The notes below the pieces were generated by a model that saw nothing but the letters and a program-made list of their open reading frames with translations, was not told where the DNA came from and did not search any database. From NCBI GenBank assembly GCA_964627255.1, contig CAZVIN010000088.1, positions 1 through 64,000 on the forward strand: a DNA stretch of 64,000 nucleotides, read 5' to 3'. This stretch comes from CALLJL01 sp964627255. Lineage in GTDB: Bacteria; Acidobacteriota; Aminicenantia; Aminicenantales; CALLJL01. Shown here piece by piece: positions 49,259-57,688 of this stretch. Within the stretch, counting starts at the first letter, position 1, and every line of letters begins with the position of its first letter. A program made the position numbers and the translations under genes.

Positions 49259-51368
49259 GCTGAATGTTTTCTCGCTGCACTTCGTAAATCAAGTGCGCTT
49301 CGTTGCCAAAAACAGGCTCAAGTCTAATTACGAGGTTTGTCTCGGGAGCGGGAAAAGAGAGAGTCGCTGAATTTTTGTCACCAGGCAATAAGGCGGCCCT
49401 CGGCCTTGACAGGCTTCTTGGCTTGTCCACCCAGACGAAGCTAACCTGGTACTTGAGAAGAACGTCAACGTTATTTTCTGGGTCCCGGAAAAAGCGGTCG
49501 ATATCCGCCAGCCTTTGACTAATTATTGGTCGCGGTAAATGAAAGGGGAGATAGGAGTGAACAGAATTATCGAGAACCACTCGCCGACCCGCGAAGTAAC
49601 AGATATAGCGCAGGTCAGAGGGATGAATAATTACCGCTGTGGCCGGCGTATTTTTCTCTACCCAGGCTGCCGCCTCCAGGAACTGCCGCGAGAAAAGGCG
49701 GGTTTCAGGTTGCTTCGTCCGCGATACAAGATAGATGACCGTATTCGGCCCAACCAGCAAGCCAAGGAGGATTAAAATTATAATTTTTTTGGCCGGCTTT
49801 CGGTTGATTAATTTCGATTCTAACTGGAGACAGAAGAAAATCCCTAAGCAGATAAGCCCAGCATAAAAAACATAAATATTTAAGAGGTTTCGGGGCAGTC
49901 GGCCCAAAAAGAGGGAGACCCCAAAAAAATTAGCCATGGAGACGAGGAAAAACCCAGAAAGAAAGCTTTTCACGCCGGAGGGGTCAACCAAAGATTTTAT
50001 AGCCAGGGGAATTGCCCAGAGATTGAGCCCGAAGGCCCCAAGCAAAAAAATTAGGATCGAGGCAGAAGCGATGAGATAGGAAGTCAGATTTTCGGGATGC
50101 CCGGAGACTATGCTGGACCAGACTTCAAGCCAGGACGATAAACGCAATTCTCTCAGCACGTGACTCACCCAATCTACTGGGCCCAGTCTAAAGCTATAAC
50201 CCAGCGCCCTCTGACTCCCTAAAAGGGCCGTCAAAACCAGCGGCAAAGAAAAAACCGCCGTCAAGCAGGTTACAGGAAGAAGATGCTTTCTTTTCAGCCA
50301 AACGGCCTGGCTCACCGTGGCCAGAAAAAGTCCTCCAGCCATCGGGATGATTAGGAAGACCTTGAATTCAAAAAGGCTGGCTAAGAAAAGGCTGGCCAAA
50401 ACCAACCAACCCCTTTTTCTTTCTTTTTCATAATAATGAAGAGCCAGCAGACCAGAGAAAAGAAGCGCCAAACTGGGAAGAAGAGAGTTGAGGCTGAGGA
50501 GGTCATGAAAATAGAAGTTGAAGAAAATATTGCCGGTAAAAGGAGCGTGGAAAAGCCACGAGAAGAAATAAGCCAAGCCACCTGAGCCGAACAATAAATA
50601 GAAGGCAGAGAAAATGGTTAAGCTATTAGACCGGAGAAGAGCTTTAAGAAAAAGAAATAAATTTAAAATAAAAAGACCAGCCAAAAAGGTCAGCCCGAGT
50701 CGATGGCTAATGTCAAAGACATCCAGCCCGCCATAACGCACAAACAAGGAAAAGAAAAGGTCCATTCCATAGTGATAGCGGAGAGGGGTACCAGCGGCAA
50801 AGGGCGTCTGCGGGGGTAGGGAGTGGCTTAGCTCGCGAACGCAAGCAATCCGTAAAAACCCGTCATAAAACCGCATCCTTAGGGCCAGGTCACCAGAGGG
50901 AAGATTTACTCCGTTAGAAAAATTATCAACAAGAAGAATAAGGAAAAAAGCCAAAAAGAGAAGGCTAAAGACACCCATAAGAGCCCGGGTTAAAGGCAGT
51001 TGAGAAGGAGCCGGCTTCCGCTGACGCCGGACAAGTGTCCAAAGAAACCAAAGAAAACAGCAGACCACCCACAAAAACAGAAGAAATTCCGCTTTTAACC
51101 AGCGACTGAACTTGGCTATTAGGACAGCGGAAATCAGGCCGACGGAGAAGACTTGGCTAACAAGCAGGAGGTTTCGGGGATATATTTTAAGCCAATCAAC
51201 TATGGCCAAACCGGGAAAAACTATTAAAGTCAGACAAAGAAAAAGAAAAAGAAGATAGTGATTATAGGGGACGCCGTAGGCATGAAATATTATCATCAAA
51301 GCCAATAAAATAATTCCCCCCCCAAAATATTTAGTCCAGGTTTTAAAAGCCAAAAAATTAAGCTTCAT
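49245..51368 (-). CDS. Polytopic membrane protein, GT-C glycosyltransferase-like
   Basis: A 707-residue protein with about 14 hydrophobic segments, not assigned to a named family. After the first ~145 residues a periplasmic loop reads NGVNLPSGDLALRMRFYD, and later LRYHYGMDLFF, similar in style to acidic first loops of GT-C enzymes using polyprenyl-phosphate sugars. The last ~130 residues are soluble, with WVEKNTPATAVIIHP and FAGRRVVLDNS, a tail often seen in ArnT/PMT-like proteins. The donor and acceptor are unknown. It overlaps sppA tail to tail by 14 bases. Confidence 0.7.
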   Translation of the reverse strand: MKLNFLAFKTWTKYFGGGIILLALMIIFHAYGVPYNHYLLFLFLCLTLIVFPGLAIVDWLKIYPRNLLLVSQVFSVGLISAVLIAKFSRWLKAEFLLFLWVVCCFLWFLWTLVRRQRKPAPSQLPLTRALMGVFSLLFLAFFLILLVDNFSNGVNLPSGDLALRMRFYDGFLRIACVRELSHSLPPQTPFAAGTPLRYHYGMDLFFSLFVRYGGLDVFDISHRLGLTFLAGLFILNLFLFLKALLRSNSLTIFSAFYLLFGSGGLAYFFSWLFHAPFTGNIFFNFYFHDLLSLNSLLPSLALLFSGLLALHYYEKERKRGWLVLASLFLASLFEFKVFLIIPMAGGLFLATVSQAVWLKRKHLLPVTCLTAVFSLPLVLTALLGSQRALGYSFRLGPVDWVSHVLRELRLSSWLEVWSSIVSGHPENLTSYLIASASILIFLLGAFGLNLWAIPLAIKSLVDPSGVKSFLSGFFLVSMANFFGVSLFLGRLPRNLLNIYVFYAGLICLGIFFCLQLESKLINRKPAKKIIILILLGLLVGPNTVIYLVSRTKQPETRLFSRQFLEAAAWVEKNTPATAVIIHPSDLRYICYFAGRRVVLDNSVHSYLPFHLPRPIISQRLADIDRFFRDPENNVDVLLKYQVSFVWVDKPRSLSRPRAALLPGDKNSATLSFPAPETNLVIRLEPVFGNEAHLIYEVQRENIQLNEK

Positions 51369-51442
51369 AACCGCCGCCAGGAGAGATTAGAAAATCTTTG
51401 GAATCAGAAAGGAAGTTCCATTTCCTCAAGTTTATCGACGAG

Positions 51443-51763
51443 TTAATCCTTTTTGCTCTCTTTATTTTTATGAAGAATCAGGACCTTTTCTTCAGGCTTC
51501 ATCAGCCATAATTTTTTTCTGGCTTCTTCTTCTATCATTTGGGGGGTTTTTCGCAGCTCCTCAATTTCTTTTTCCAGTTTCGCCTTCACCTTTTCCAAGT
51601 AAACAATTTTGGCCAGGAGCTCCGCCTGGTGGCGGCGAGCCTGCCGAATTTCAATCAATCCCTTTTTGCCAAAAAAGGTACTCATTATCAAAACCAGAAG
51701 AATTATCGTTATCCCCATGATGAATAATTTACGTGACGGGGTTATTTTCTCAGACTCTTTCAT
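51443..51763 (-). CDS. ftsB: FtsB/DivIC-like septum formation initiator
   Basis: A 106-residue bitopic protein: short cytoplasmic tail, membrane helix (about 13-29), coiled coil (about 35-70), then EEEARKKLWLMKPEEKVLIL, matching the conserved E-x-x-A-R-x-x-L-x-M-x-K-P-x-E-x-V segment of FtsB/DivIC. It should complete the FtsQLB complex with ftsQ and ftsL of the dcw operon. It overlaps the 3' end of the phosphohexomutase gene by 4 bases and is downstream of it. Confidence 0.83.
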   Translation of the reverse strand: MKESEKITPSRKLFIMGITIILLVLIMSTFFGKKGLIEIRQARRHQAELLAKIVYLEKVKAKLEKEIEELRKTPQMIEEEARKKLWLMKPEEKVLILHKNKESKKD

Positions 51764-53160
51764 TCAAAATAGGATGAAGCTATTTTTAAAAGCCTTTCCA
51801 ATTCCCGACTGGTTTCCGCTTCAGCATAGATGCGAAGCAAAGGCTCTGTACCGGAAGGACGAACTAAAACCCAATCGTCATCATCAAAATCCCATTTAAT
51901 ACCATCGGCCCTTTCCACATGACATACCTGACGGCCGGCGAAGGTTTCAGGCGGGTTAACGACTATGGCTTCAAATAGCCGCCTCCTTTCCGGCGTGAGA
52001 GGAATGTTCTTCTGACCGTCCACCTTTCGGCCGTATTCTCGGAACAAAGCTTCTTTTAGTTGATTCAAACTATTGCCGGAGGTAGCAACCATCTCCGCCA
52101 CTAATAAGCCCGCATAGATACCATCTTTCTCAGGCAGGTGGCCTTTAAAGGCAATCGAGGCGGTCTCCTCACCGCCAAAAATGATTTTCTCTTGGAGTAA
52201 AAGGTCGGCCAAATATTTAAAGCCCACCGGTGTCCGGTAAAGCGGCAAATTATAACGCCGGGCAATTCGGTCCAAAAGGTGAGTCGTCGCCACTGACCGG
52301 GCCACCCCTCCCCGCCATCCTTTTACTCGCACCAAGTAATCAAGTAAAAGACTCAGGATTAAGTTAGCATTGACAAAATTGCCTTTCTCATCGACCACTC
52401 CGAACCGGTCGCCGTCGGCATCCGTGGCGATCCCGAGATGACAATTTTTCTCCCTGACCAGGCGTTTAAGTTCTCTGAGGTTCTCTTCGGTGCAAGAAGG
52501 GACTACCCCGCCAAAATAAGGGTCAACATAGCCATGAATTTCTTCGCCAATTACCCCTTGTTCCTCCAGAATTTCATCCAGGTATTCCCGACTCGTCCCG
52601 TAAAGGAGGTCAACTCCCACGCGAATTTTTGCCTGGCGCATAGCGGCAAAATCAATTTTAGGCCGGATATAATCCAAGTATTCGGGCCGCAGGTCGATTT
52701 TTTCGATAAATTCAGTCCGTGAGTAGTAAGGACAAACCGCCCAATCTTGTTCGAGCCGGCCTACCTCCTTCTCGATGGAGTCGGTTACTTCTGGCAAAGC
52801 CGGAGCACCGGAGGCCACATTGAATTTGAGTCCATTATATTCAGGCGGATTAAAGGAGGCAGTAAAATTTATCCCGCCTTGGGCCTGACGCTTAATAATC
52901 TGCAATGCTTGAGCTTGAGAAGGCGCATCTCTATCAGCAAGATAAACATGAATCTGGTTATGCGAAAGAATTTTGGCCGCTTCCAGTGCAAATCTTTCAG
53001 ACAGAAATCTGGTGTCATAATTGACAACTACCGCGACCTTGTCAGCCCCGTAGATTTGACGGAGATAATTGGAGATAGCTTGAACAACCAGACGGACGTT
53101 ATAAAAACTAAAATCCTCCCCCATTATCCCACGCCACCCAGAGGTGCCGAATTTAATCAT
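51760..53160 (-). CDS. Phosphoglucomutase/phosphomannomutase family enzyme
   Basis: A 466-residue four-domain alpha-D-phosphohexomutase. Domain 1 opens FGTSGWRGIMGEDF. The phosphoserine loop is TASFNPPEYNG, in which the usual histidine after the serine is phenylalanine. The Mg2+ loop is DADGDRFG, the sugar-binding loop FGGEETAS, and the phosphate-binding loop RPSGTEPLLRIYAEA. It interconverts hexose-1- and 6-phosphates, feeding nucleotide-sugar synthesis; glucose versus mannose is not decidable. Divergent from the gene at 53280. Confidence 0.9.
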   Translation of the reverse strand: MIKFGTSGWRGIMGEDFSFYNVRLVVQAISNYLRQIYGADKVAVVVNYDTRFLSERFALEAAKILSHNQIHVYLADRDAPSQAQALQIIKRQAQGGINFTASFNPPEYNGLKFNVASGAPALPEVTDSIEKEVGRLEQDWAVCPYYSRTEFIEKIDLRPEYLDYIRPKIDFAAMRQAKIRVGVDLLYGTSREYLDEILEEQGVIGEEIHGYVDPYFGGVVPSCTEENLRELKRLVREKNCHLGIATDADGDRFGVVDEKGNFVNANLILSLLLDYLVRVKGWRGGVARSVATTHLLDRIARRYNLPLYRTPVGFKYLADLLLQEKIIFGGEETASIAFKGHLPEKDGIYAGLLVAEMVATSGNSLNQLKEALFREYGRKVDGQKNIPLTPERRRLFEAIVVNPPETFAGRQVCHVERADGIKWDFDDDDWVLVRPSGTEPLLRIYAEAETSRELERLLKIASSYFE

Positions 53161-53279
53161 CGGTCAATCTGATTTGCCTTAAACTTATCATTAGCGAGGC
53201 TCTTTCGTCAAGGACAAGAGCCGTCAACACGTTGACTTAAGAATAATTTTGGCCTAATCTCATAAGGAGGGTGGCACCT

Positions 53280-55700
53280 CTGAAGTGGAATATTTTAGCG
53301 GGCGTTTTTTGTTTGACCGCGGCCAATCTTAGCCTGGAGATTGTAGCCACCCGTTACTTCTCTATTACGCAAAGTCACCATTTGGCCTTTTTTGTTGTCA
53401 GCACCGCCTTTCTTGGCTTTGGAGTGAGCGGCTGCCTCCTCTTTTTAAGGGTAAAACCAGGCCGACTACCATCTGCCACCACTCTGTGTGTTTTGGCCTT
53501 TCTTTTTTCTTTAACCATATTGGCTTGTGTTCCTCTTATTAACACCTTCCCTTTCGAGACAACAGAACTTCTTTGGGCTAAAGGCCGTCTTTCCCATCTC
53601 CTGCTTACCAACCTTTTCTTAGCTCTGCCTTTCTTTTTCTCTGGATGGAGCTTAGCCAGTCTAACGAGTATCTATGCCTCGGCTATTCATCGCCTCTATG
53701 CTGCTGACCTAACTGGAGTAGCTTTTGGTGCCTTCTTACCTTCCTTGATTTTTCTTCCTCAGGGTGACCGCGGAGCCTTTCTCCTTCTTAGTCTGCTGGC
53801 GCTGACCGCTACCCTACTGCTAAGTTTAAGCTTGGCTAAAAAAATTATTCTTCCAGCGGCTGGGGCTTTTTTAGTCCTTCTGGTTTGCCTCTTCCATCCA
53901 CCCCGCTTCTTTGAGTTCCGCCTTTCCCCCTATAAACCTCTTTCTCAAGCCCTTCAGTCCAAGGGAGCCCAGCATCTCCTTACCCGCTGGAACGCCGTTT
54001 CTCGAATCGATATTGTCAGCTCTCCTTCGCTACGTTTTGCTCCCGGGCTTAGCCTTACCTATGCTGGGACTCTTCCGGAGCAATTCGGGCTTTTTACCGA
54101 CGGTGGCCAGCCCAGCGCTTTAACTTCCTTATCTCAGGAAGACAACCAGAGGCTGTCATTCCTCAATTATTTACCCTCCTCTCTTCCTTTTTTTCTTCTG
54201 ACCAGGCCTTCGGTCCTAATTATTGAGCCCCGGGGGGGATTAGAAATATTAACTTCACTTTATTATGGAGCTAAAAGAGTCAAAGTCATCGAGAGCAATC
54301 CCCTCATCCCCTCTCTGTTAAAGCAAGAGTTAGCGCATAAGACAAGCTCCATTCTATCTGACCCCAGGGTTGAAGTTACATGCTCCCTGCCGCGCTCGGC
54401 CATTAAAAAAGATAAAGCCCAGTATGACCTGATCATTTTTTCCTTCCCCGACATTATGACTGCCTCTGGCACCGGGTTTGGTTCGCTCCGGGAAGACCAT
54501 TTACACACCAAAGAAGCCCTGACTCAGCTTTGGCCGCGGCTCTCATCTCAGGGCATGTTGATGGCTACTTTTATGCTTCTTCCTCCGGCTCGAGAGGAGT
54601 TGCGGATGCTCGCCACAATTATTGAATCCATGGAAGTAGCCGGCCTTGACCCAAGGCAGTCTCTTTTGGTCTTACTAAGCTGGGGAACAGTAACTTTTGT
54701 CGCCAAAAAGTCTCCTTTTACCCCAGATGAAATTAACGGCCTCCAAACCTGGGCTGATGAAAGGCTCTTTGATTTAGCCTATTTTCCTGGTTTTTTACCG
54801 TCGAGTGAGCCTGAAAAAAGCAACGTCCAAGCTTTCCCCACCTCTCTTATTCGCGAGCTGCTGGATCCAAGTAAAAGAGAAAGGTTGTATCAGAATTATC
54901 TTTTTGCCATTCGTCCCGCCACTGATAATCGGCCTTTTTTTCACCAAACTATCAAGCTCAATCGGATAAAACAATCTTACGCCGCCTTTGGCTACAGGTG
55001 GCTTCCTTTGTTTGAGGCAGGCGGACTCTACCTCCTTCTTCTCATCCAGGCAACTATAGTGGCTTTTGTCTCTCTTGGCTTGCCCCTCCTTTTGACCCGA
55101 AAAAAATGGCTCGCGGCCAAATGCAGCGCCCCTCGATTCACTCTCATCTATTTTGGTCTTATCGGTGCCGGCTTTATGACCGTGGAGATCCTTCTAATCC
55201 AGAAGGGTATCCTTTTTCTCGGACATCCCACTCAGGCCGTGGCCGTGACTCTTTTTGCTTTGCTCGTCTCTTCAGGGGCAGGAAGTCTTCTCTCGAGTAA
55301 TTGGTCAAAACGGTTATTACCTTTCCAGGGATGGTTCTTAGCCGCCTCTTCTCTTTTTATCCTACTCGATTTCTTTCTTTGGCCGCCCCTCTTCGAGGCC
55401 TCAATTTCTCAAGCCTATGGCCTCCGAATCGTAATCCTCTTTAGTCTAATTTTTCCCACAGGCTTCTTTCTTGGGTTTGCCTTTCCCGTGGCTATTAGCC
55501 GTCTGAGAATCGTTTCTCCCGGATATATTCCCTTAGCTTGGGCGGCGAATGCCCTCAGTTCGGTAGTTACTTCTGTCCTTTCGATAATGCTGACGCTCTG
55601 GGGCGGCTACACGATTCTTTTCTTTCTAGCTTCTGTTTATTATAGCTTAGCGCTTCTTTTTTTCCGCCTCTCCGGTCATCGGAACAAAACGCACCCCTGA
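53280..55700 (+). CDS. Membrane-bound spermidine-synthase-like protein
   Basis: About 806 residues with a three-part layout: ~6 membrane helices (residues 1-200), a cytosolic Rossmann methyltransferase/aminopropyltransferase-like domain (~215-560) and ~6 more helices (~575-800). The nucleotide-binding loop is degenerate (IIEPRGGLEILTSLYYGA), and VKVIESNPL corresponds to the acidic SAM/dcSAM contact. Polyamine synthesis is unproven for such fusions. Start: the AAGGAGG at 53264-53270 directly touches the GTG at 53271, leaving no spacer, while a CTG at 53280 is 9 bases away; I prefer CTG. The 3' end overlaps pcm by 54 bases. Confidence 0.8.
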   Translation: MKWNILAGVFCLTAANLSLEIVATRYFSITQSHHLAFFVVSTAFLGFGVSGCLLFLRVKPGRLPSATTLCVLAFLFSLTILACVPLINTFPFETTELLWAKGRLSHLLLTNLFLALPFFFSGWSLASLTSIYASAIHRLYAADLTGVAFGAFLPSLIFLPQGDRGAFLLLSLLALTATLLLSLSLAKKIILPAAGAFLVLLVCLFHPPRFFEFRLSPYKPLSQALQSKGAQHLLTRWNAVSRIDIVSSPSLRFAPGLSLTYAGTLPEQFGLFTDGGQPSALTSLSQEDNQRLSFLNYLPSSLPFFLLTRPSVLIIEPRGGLEILTSLYYGAKRVKVIESNPLIPSLLKQELAHKTSSILSDPRVEVTCSLPRSAIKKDKAQYDLIIFSFPDIMTASGTGFGSLREDHLHTKEALTQLWPRLSSQGMLMATFMLLPPAREELRMLATIIESMEVAGLDPRQSLLVLLSWGTVTFVAKKSPFTPDEINGLQTWADERLFDLAYFPGFLPSSEPEKSNVQAFPTSLIRELLDPSKRERLYQNYLFAIRPATDNRPFFHQTIKLNRIKQSYAAFGYRWLPLFEAGGLYLLLLIQATIVAFVSLGLPLLLTRKKWLAAKCSAPRFTLIYFGLIGAGFMTVEILLIQKGILFLGHPTQAVAVTLFALLVSSGAGSLLSSNWSKRLLPFQGWFLAASSLFILLDFFLWPPLFEASISQAYGLRIVILFSLIFPTGFFLGFAFPVAISRLRIVSPGYIPLAWAANALSSVVTSVLSIMLTLWGGYTILFFLASVYYSLALLFFRLSGHRNKTHP

Positions 55701-56393
55701 AATATACTCTACTTTTGGGCTTTTCCCCTCTTTTTGGACCAAGGTCAAAGTCTGAAAATAAAGTGTACTCCCTAAGGGAATAATTAAGCGGCCTCCTTCT
55801 TTTAGCTGCTCCAACAAAGGCGGCGGCAGGTGATTAGCAGCGCAAGTAACTATAATGGCATCAAAAGGAGCTTTTTCTGGCCAGCCAAAATATCCATCGG
55901 CCAATTTTACCTGGACATTAGTATATCCAAGACGAGCTAAGAGATTGGCCGCTTTTTGCGCCAAGGCTTCACGAATCTCTATAGTATAAACTTCCCGACA
56001 AAGATGGGCTAAAACGGCCGCCTGATAGCCAGAACCAGTGCCTATTTCTAAGACTTTTTCTTCCCCCTTTAGCCTTAGGCATTGGGTCATCAAAGCCACA
56101 ATATATGGTTGAGATATGGTTTGTCCTTCTTCAATGGGTAGTGGGGTATCCGCATAAGCTTTATCTATGAATTCCGGCAAGACAAATAAATGGCGGGGAA
56201 CAAGGGACATAACCTCAAGAACGCGGGAATCTGTTATATCTCTTGAGGCCAGCTGCTCTCTAACCATCCTCTGGCGCTGTTTATCCCACACCTCATCTTG
56301 GCCGAGGCCGAGTCCTAGGAAACCGGAAAGAACTAAAATAAAGGTAAAAAATAAACGCAGCGGGCTAAACCCAAGAATCTTTTTCTGCCCCAT
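55647..56393 (-). CDS. pcm: Protein-L-isoaspartate O-methyltransferase, exported form
   Basis: Repairs isoaspartyl residues using SAM. I start at the ATG at 56393 (248 residues), preceded by AGGACAGG; the open frame reaches 56483, but that N-terminus is unlike the family. The first ~31 residues form a signal peptide (FFTFILVLSGFLGLGLGQ). The catalytic part is complete: MVREQLASRDI, PRHLFV, AYADTPLPIEEGQTISQP, the SAM loop VLEIGTGSGYQAAVLA, and the IIVTCAA strand. Most Pcm proteins are cytoplasmic, so the leader implies periplasmic protein repair. It converges with and overlaps the gene at 53280. Confidence 0.9.
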   Translation of the reverse strand: MGQKKILGFSPLRLFFTFILVLSGFLGLGLGQDEVWDKQRQRMVREQLASRDITDSRVLEVMSLVPRHLFVLPEFIDKAYADTPLPIEEGQTISQPYIVALMTQCLRLKGEEKVLEIGTGSGYQAAVLAHLCREVYTIEIREALAQKAANLLARLGYTNVQVKLADGYFGWPEKAPFDAIIVTCAANHLPPPLLEQLKEGGRLIIPLGSTLYFQTLTLVQKEGKSPKVEYISGVRFVPMTGEAEKKKR

Positions 56394-56483
56394 CCTGTCC
56401 TTATTTTCTCCTTTTAATTGTCTTAAAATCAAGAGACCCGATGTTCTTTTCCCAAAAATTACGGGCCTCGCGGCCTTTTTCAA

Positions 56484-57118
56484 CCTAATTCTTTGGCTAT
56501 TTTCCCCTTAAGTGGCTTTTCGGAAGGAAAACTTATATGTAATATGCTATTTATGTTCTTTCCTCGCCTTGGTTAAGATGAAATACCGATTTTGGCGAAT
56601 TAAGCCCTTTCTTACCACTAATTAATTACGGCGTTAAATGAGATGATTCTCTTCCATCTTTTATGGGTTAGGCTCTGAGATGTTCGGGATGGCCTCGCTC
56701 CCCCTCAGGTTTTTAACGCCGTTTCGTCTCCGCCCTTCTCGGCGCCTGCGGCGCTCGCCTCCCTGTTCAGAGACATAGCCCGGAAGTCCCTTGTCCCCCT
56801 TTGGCCTCTCCGTTGCTCCTGTTCAGGCTCAGACAACCTCGGCGGCCAGAGGTTCCCTCGAAGGGCGCTTCGGGAAGGCTAGACCTTCAATGGTCACTTC
56901 TGCCCCTCCCGAACTTAGCCCGCAAACCAGCCCAGATAAAATGGAAGAGAACCAATGAGATTTATTTATTTGAAATTATTTTTGCTAATTCCGGTTTCAC
57001 CCCTCCTGGCCGCCTTTTTCACCTCTTTTCTCCCCTGGGAGGGGGATTGACTTTAGGGCTTGCCTGATTGAACCTAAAAAAGAAAAACCCAGGATAAGGA
57101 GGAAATAGAGGAAAAAGA
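56484..57118. other. Gap upstream of coaD: one MITE copy, no gene
   Basis: Holds MITE copy C at 56645-56953. To its left, 56484-56644 is A/T-rich with no feature I can name. To its right, 56962-57118 has a GC-rich inverted stretch (CTCCCCTGGGAGGGGG at about 57034-57050) without a T-run, and an orphan AAGGAGG at 57096-57102. The 88-codon open frame across 56801-57067 runs through the MITE core and is not considered a gene. Confidence 0.55.
56645..56953 (+). mobile_element. Full MITE copy (C), 309 bp, with perfect 8-bp target duplication
   Basis: Best-preserved copy. The left end GATTCTCTTCCATCTTTTAT and the reverse complement of the right end GGTTCTCTTCCATTTTATCT are imperfect inverted repeats of ~25 bp. 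It is flanked by an exact AATGAGAT on both sides (56637-56644 and 56954-56961), the mark of transposition. The core is GC-rich and includes a conserved hairpin at 56853-56876 (TTCCC..GAAG paired with CTTC..GGGAA). No transposase is encoded. The GGTTCTCTT-type end plus 8-bp A/T-rich duplication is reminiscent of ISL3-family ends, which is inference. Confidence 0.9.
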
Positions 57119-57147
57119 TTGACAAATCTTCTTTTTTTTGATAACAA
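57119..57147 (+). promoter_or_regulatory. Possible promoter of the coaD-pilMNOPQ operon
   Basis: A perfect TTGACA (57119-57124) has 17 bases to TAACAA (57142-57147), a weak -10. The same bases form an A/T-rich hairpin-like AGATT-GACA-AATCT followed by a T-run, which could instead act as a weak terminator, so the call is tentative. Confidence 0.4.
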
Positions 57148-57177
57148 AAGAGACAACTTGAACAAGGATATAGGTTG

Positions 57178-57672
57178 GTGAGGGATAGCCTGGCTATATA
57201 CCCAGGTTCTTTTGACCCTATTACCAATGGTCATGTGGACATCATTGAGAGGGGGTTAAGGATATTTGACCAAATTATTGTGGCCGTGCTGGAAAATCCA
57301 AAAAAAGAGGCCCTTTTTACGACTCAAGAAAGGGTAGCCATGATCCAGGAAATCTTTGCCGCCGAACCACGGGTGAAGGTCAACTCCTTTGATGGCTTGT
57401 TGGTCGATTTTGCCAGGAAGCACCAGGCACGGATCGTGATGCGGGGTCTGCGCGCCATCTCTGATTTTGAGTTTGAATTCCAGATGGCCCTGATGAACCG
57501 AAAATTAAACCCTGAGCTTGAAACCCTCTTCATGATGCCCAATTTGAACTATACCTTTCTCAGCTCGCGTTTAGTTAAGGAAATCTATATGCTTGGCGGC
57601 TGCATAAAAGGCCTTGTCCCGGAGACGGTTGAAAAACGCCTCCGCGAAAAATTTGCGCCGCCGAGAACCTAA
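57178..57672 (+). CDS. coaD: Phosphopantetheine adenylyltransferase CoaD
   Basis: Fourth step of coenzyme A synthesis: adenylates 4'-phosphopantetheine. The protein opens LAIYPGSFDPITNGHVDII with the TNGH (T/HxGH) nucleotidyltransferase motif, has ISDFEFEFQMALMNRKL, and FLSSRLVKEI (the ISSR-type ATP motif). I use the GTG at 57178 (164 residues), 9 bases after AAGGA; the TTG at 57175 is an alternative. It is followed 16 bases later by pilM in the same direction. Confidence 0.95.
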   Translation: MRDSLAIYPGSFDPITNGHVDIIERGLRIFDQIIVAVLENPKKEALFTTQERVAMIQEIFAAEPRVKVNSFDGLLVDFARKHQARIVMRGLRAISDFEFEFQMALMNRKLNPELETLFMMPNLNYTFLSSRLVKEIYMLGGCIKGLVPETVEKRLREKFAPPRT

Positions 57673-57688
57673 AAGGAAGGGCAGGCTC

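Noticed and set aside
53232..53260. TTGACT-17-TAATCT as promoter of the spermidine-synthase-like gene
   Set aside because: The -10 match is poor and the predicted start would fall inside the ribosome-binding site.
56801..57067. 88-codon open frame across MITE copy C
   Set aside because: The corresponding frame is not kept open in copies A and B, and the sequence behaves as a non-coding repeat.
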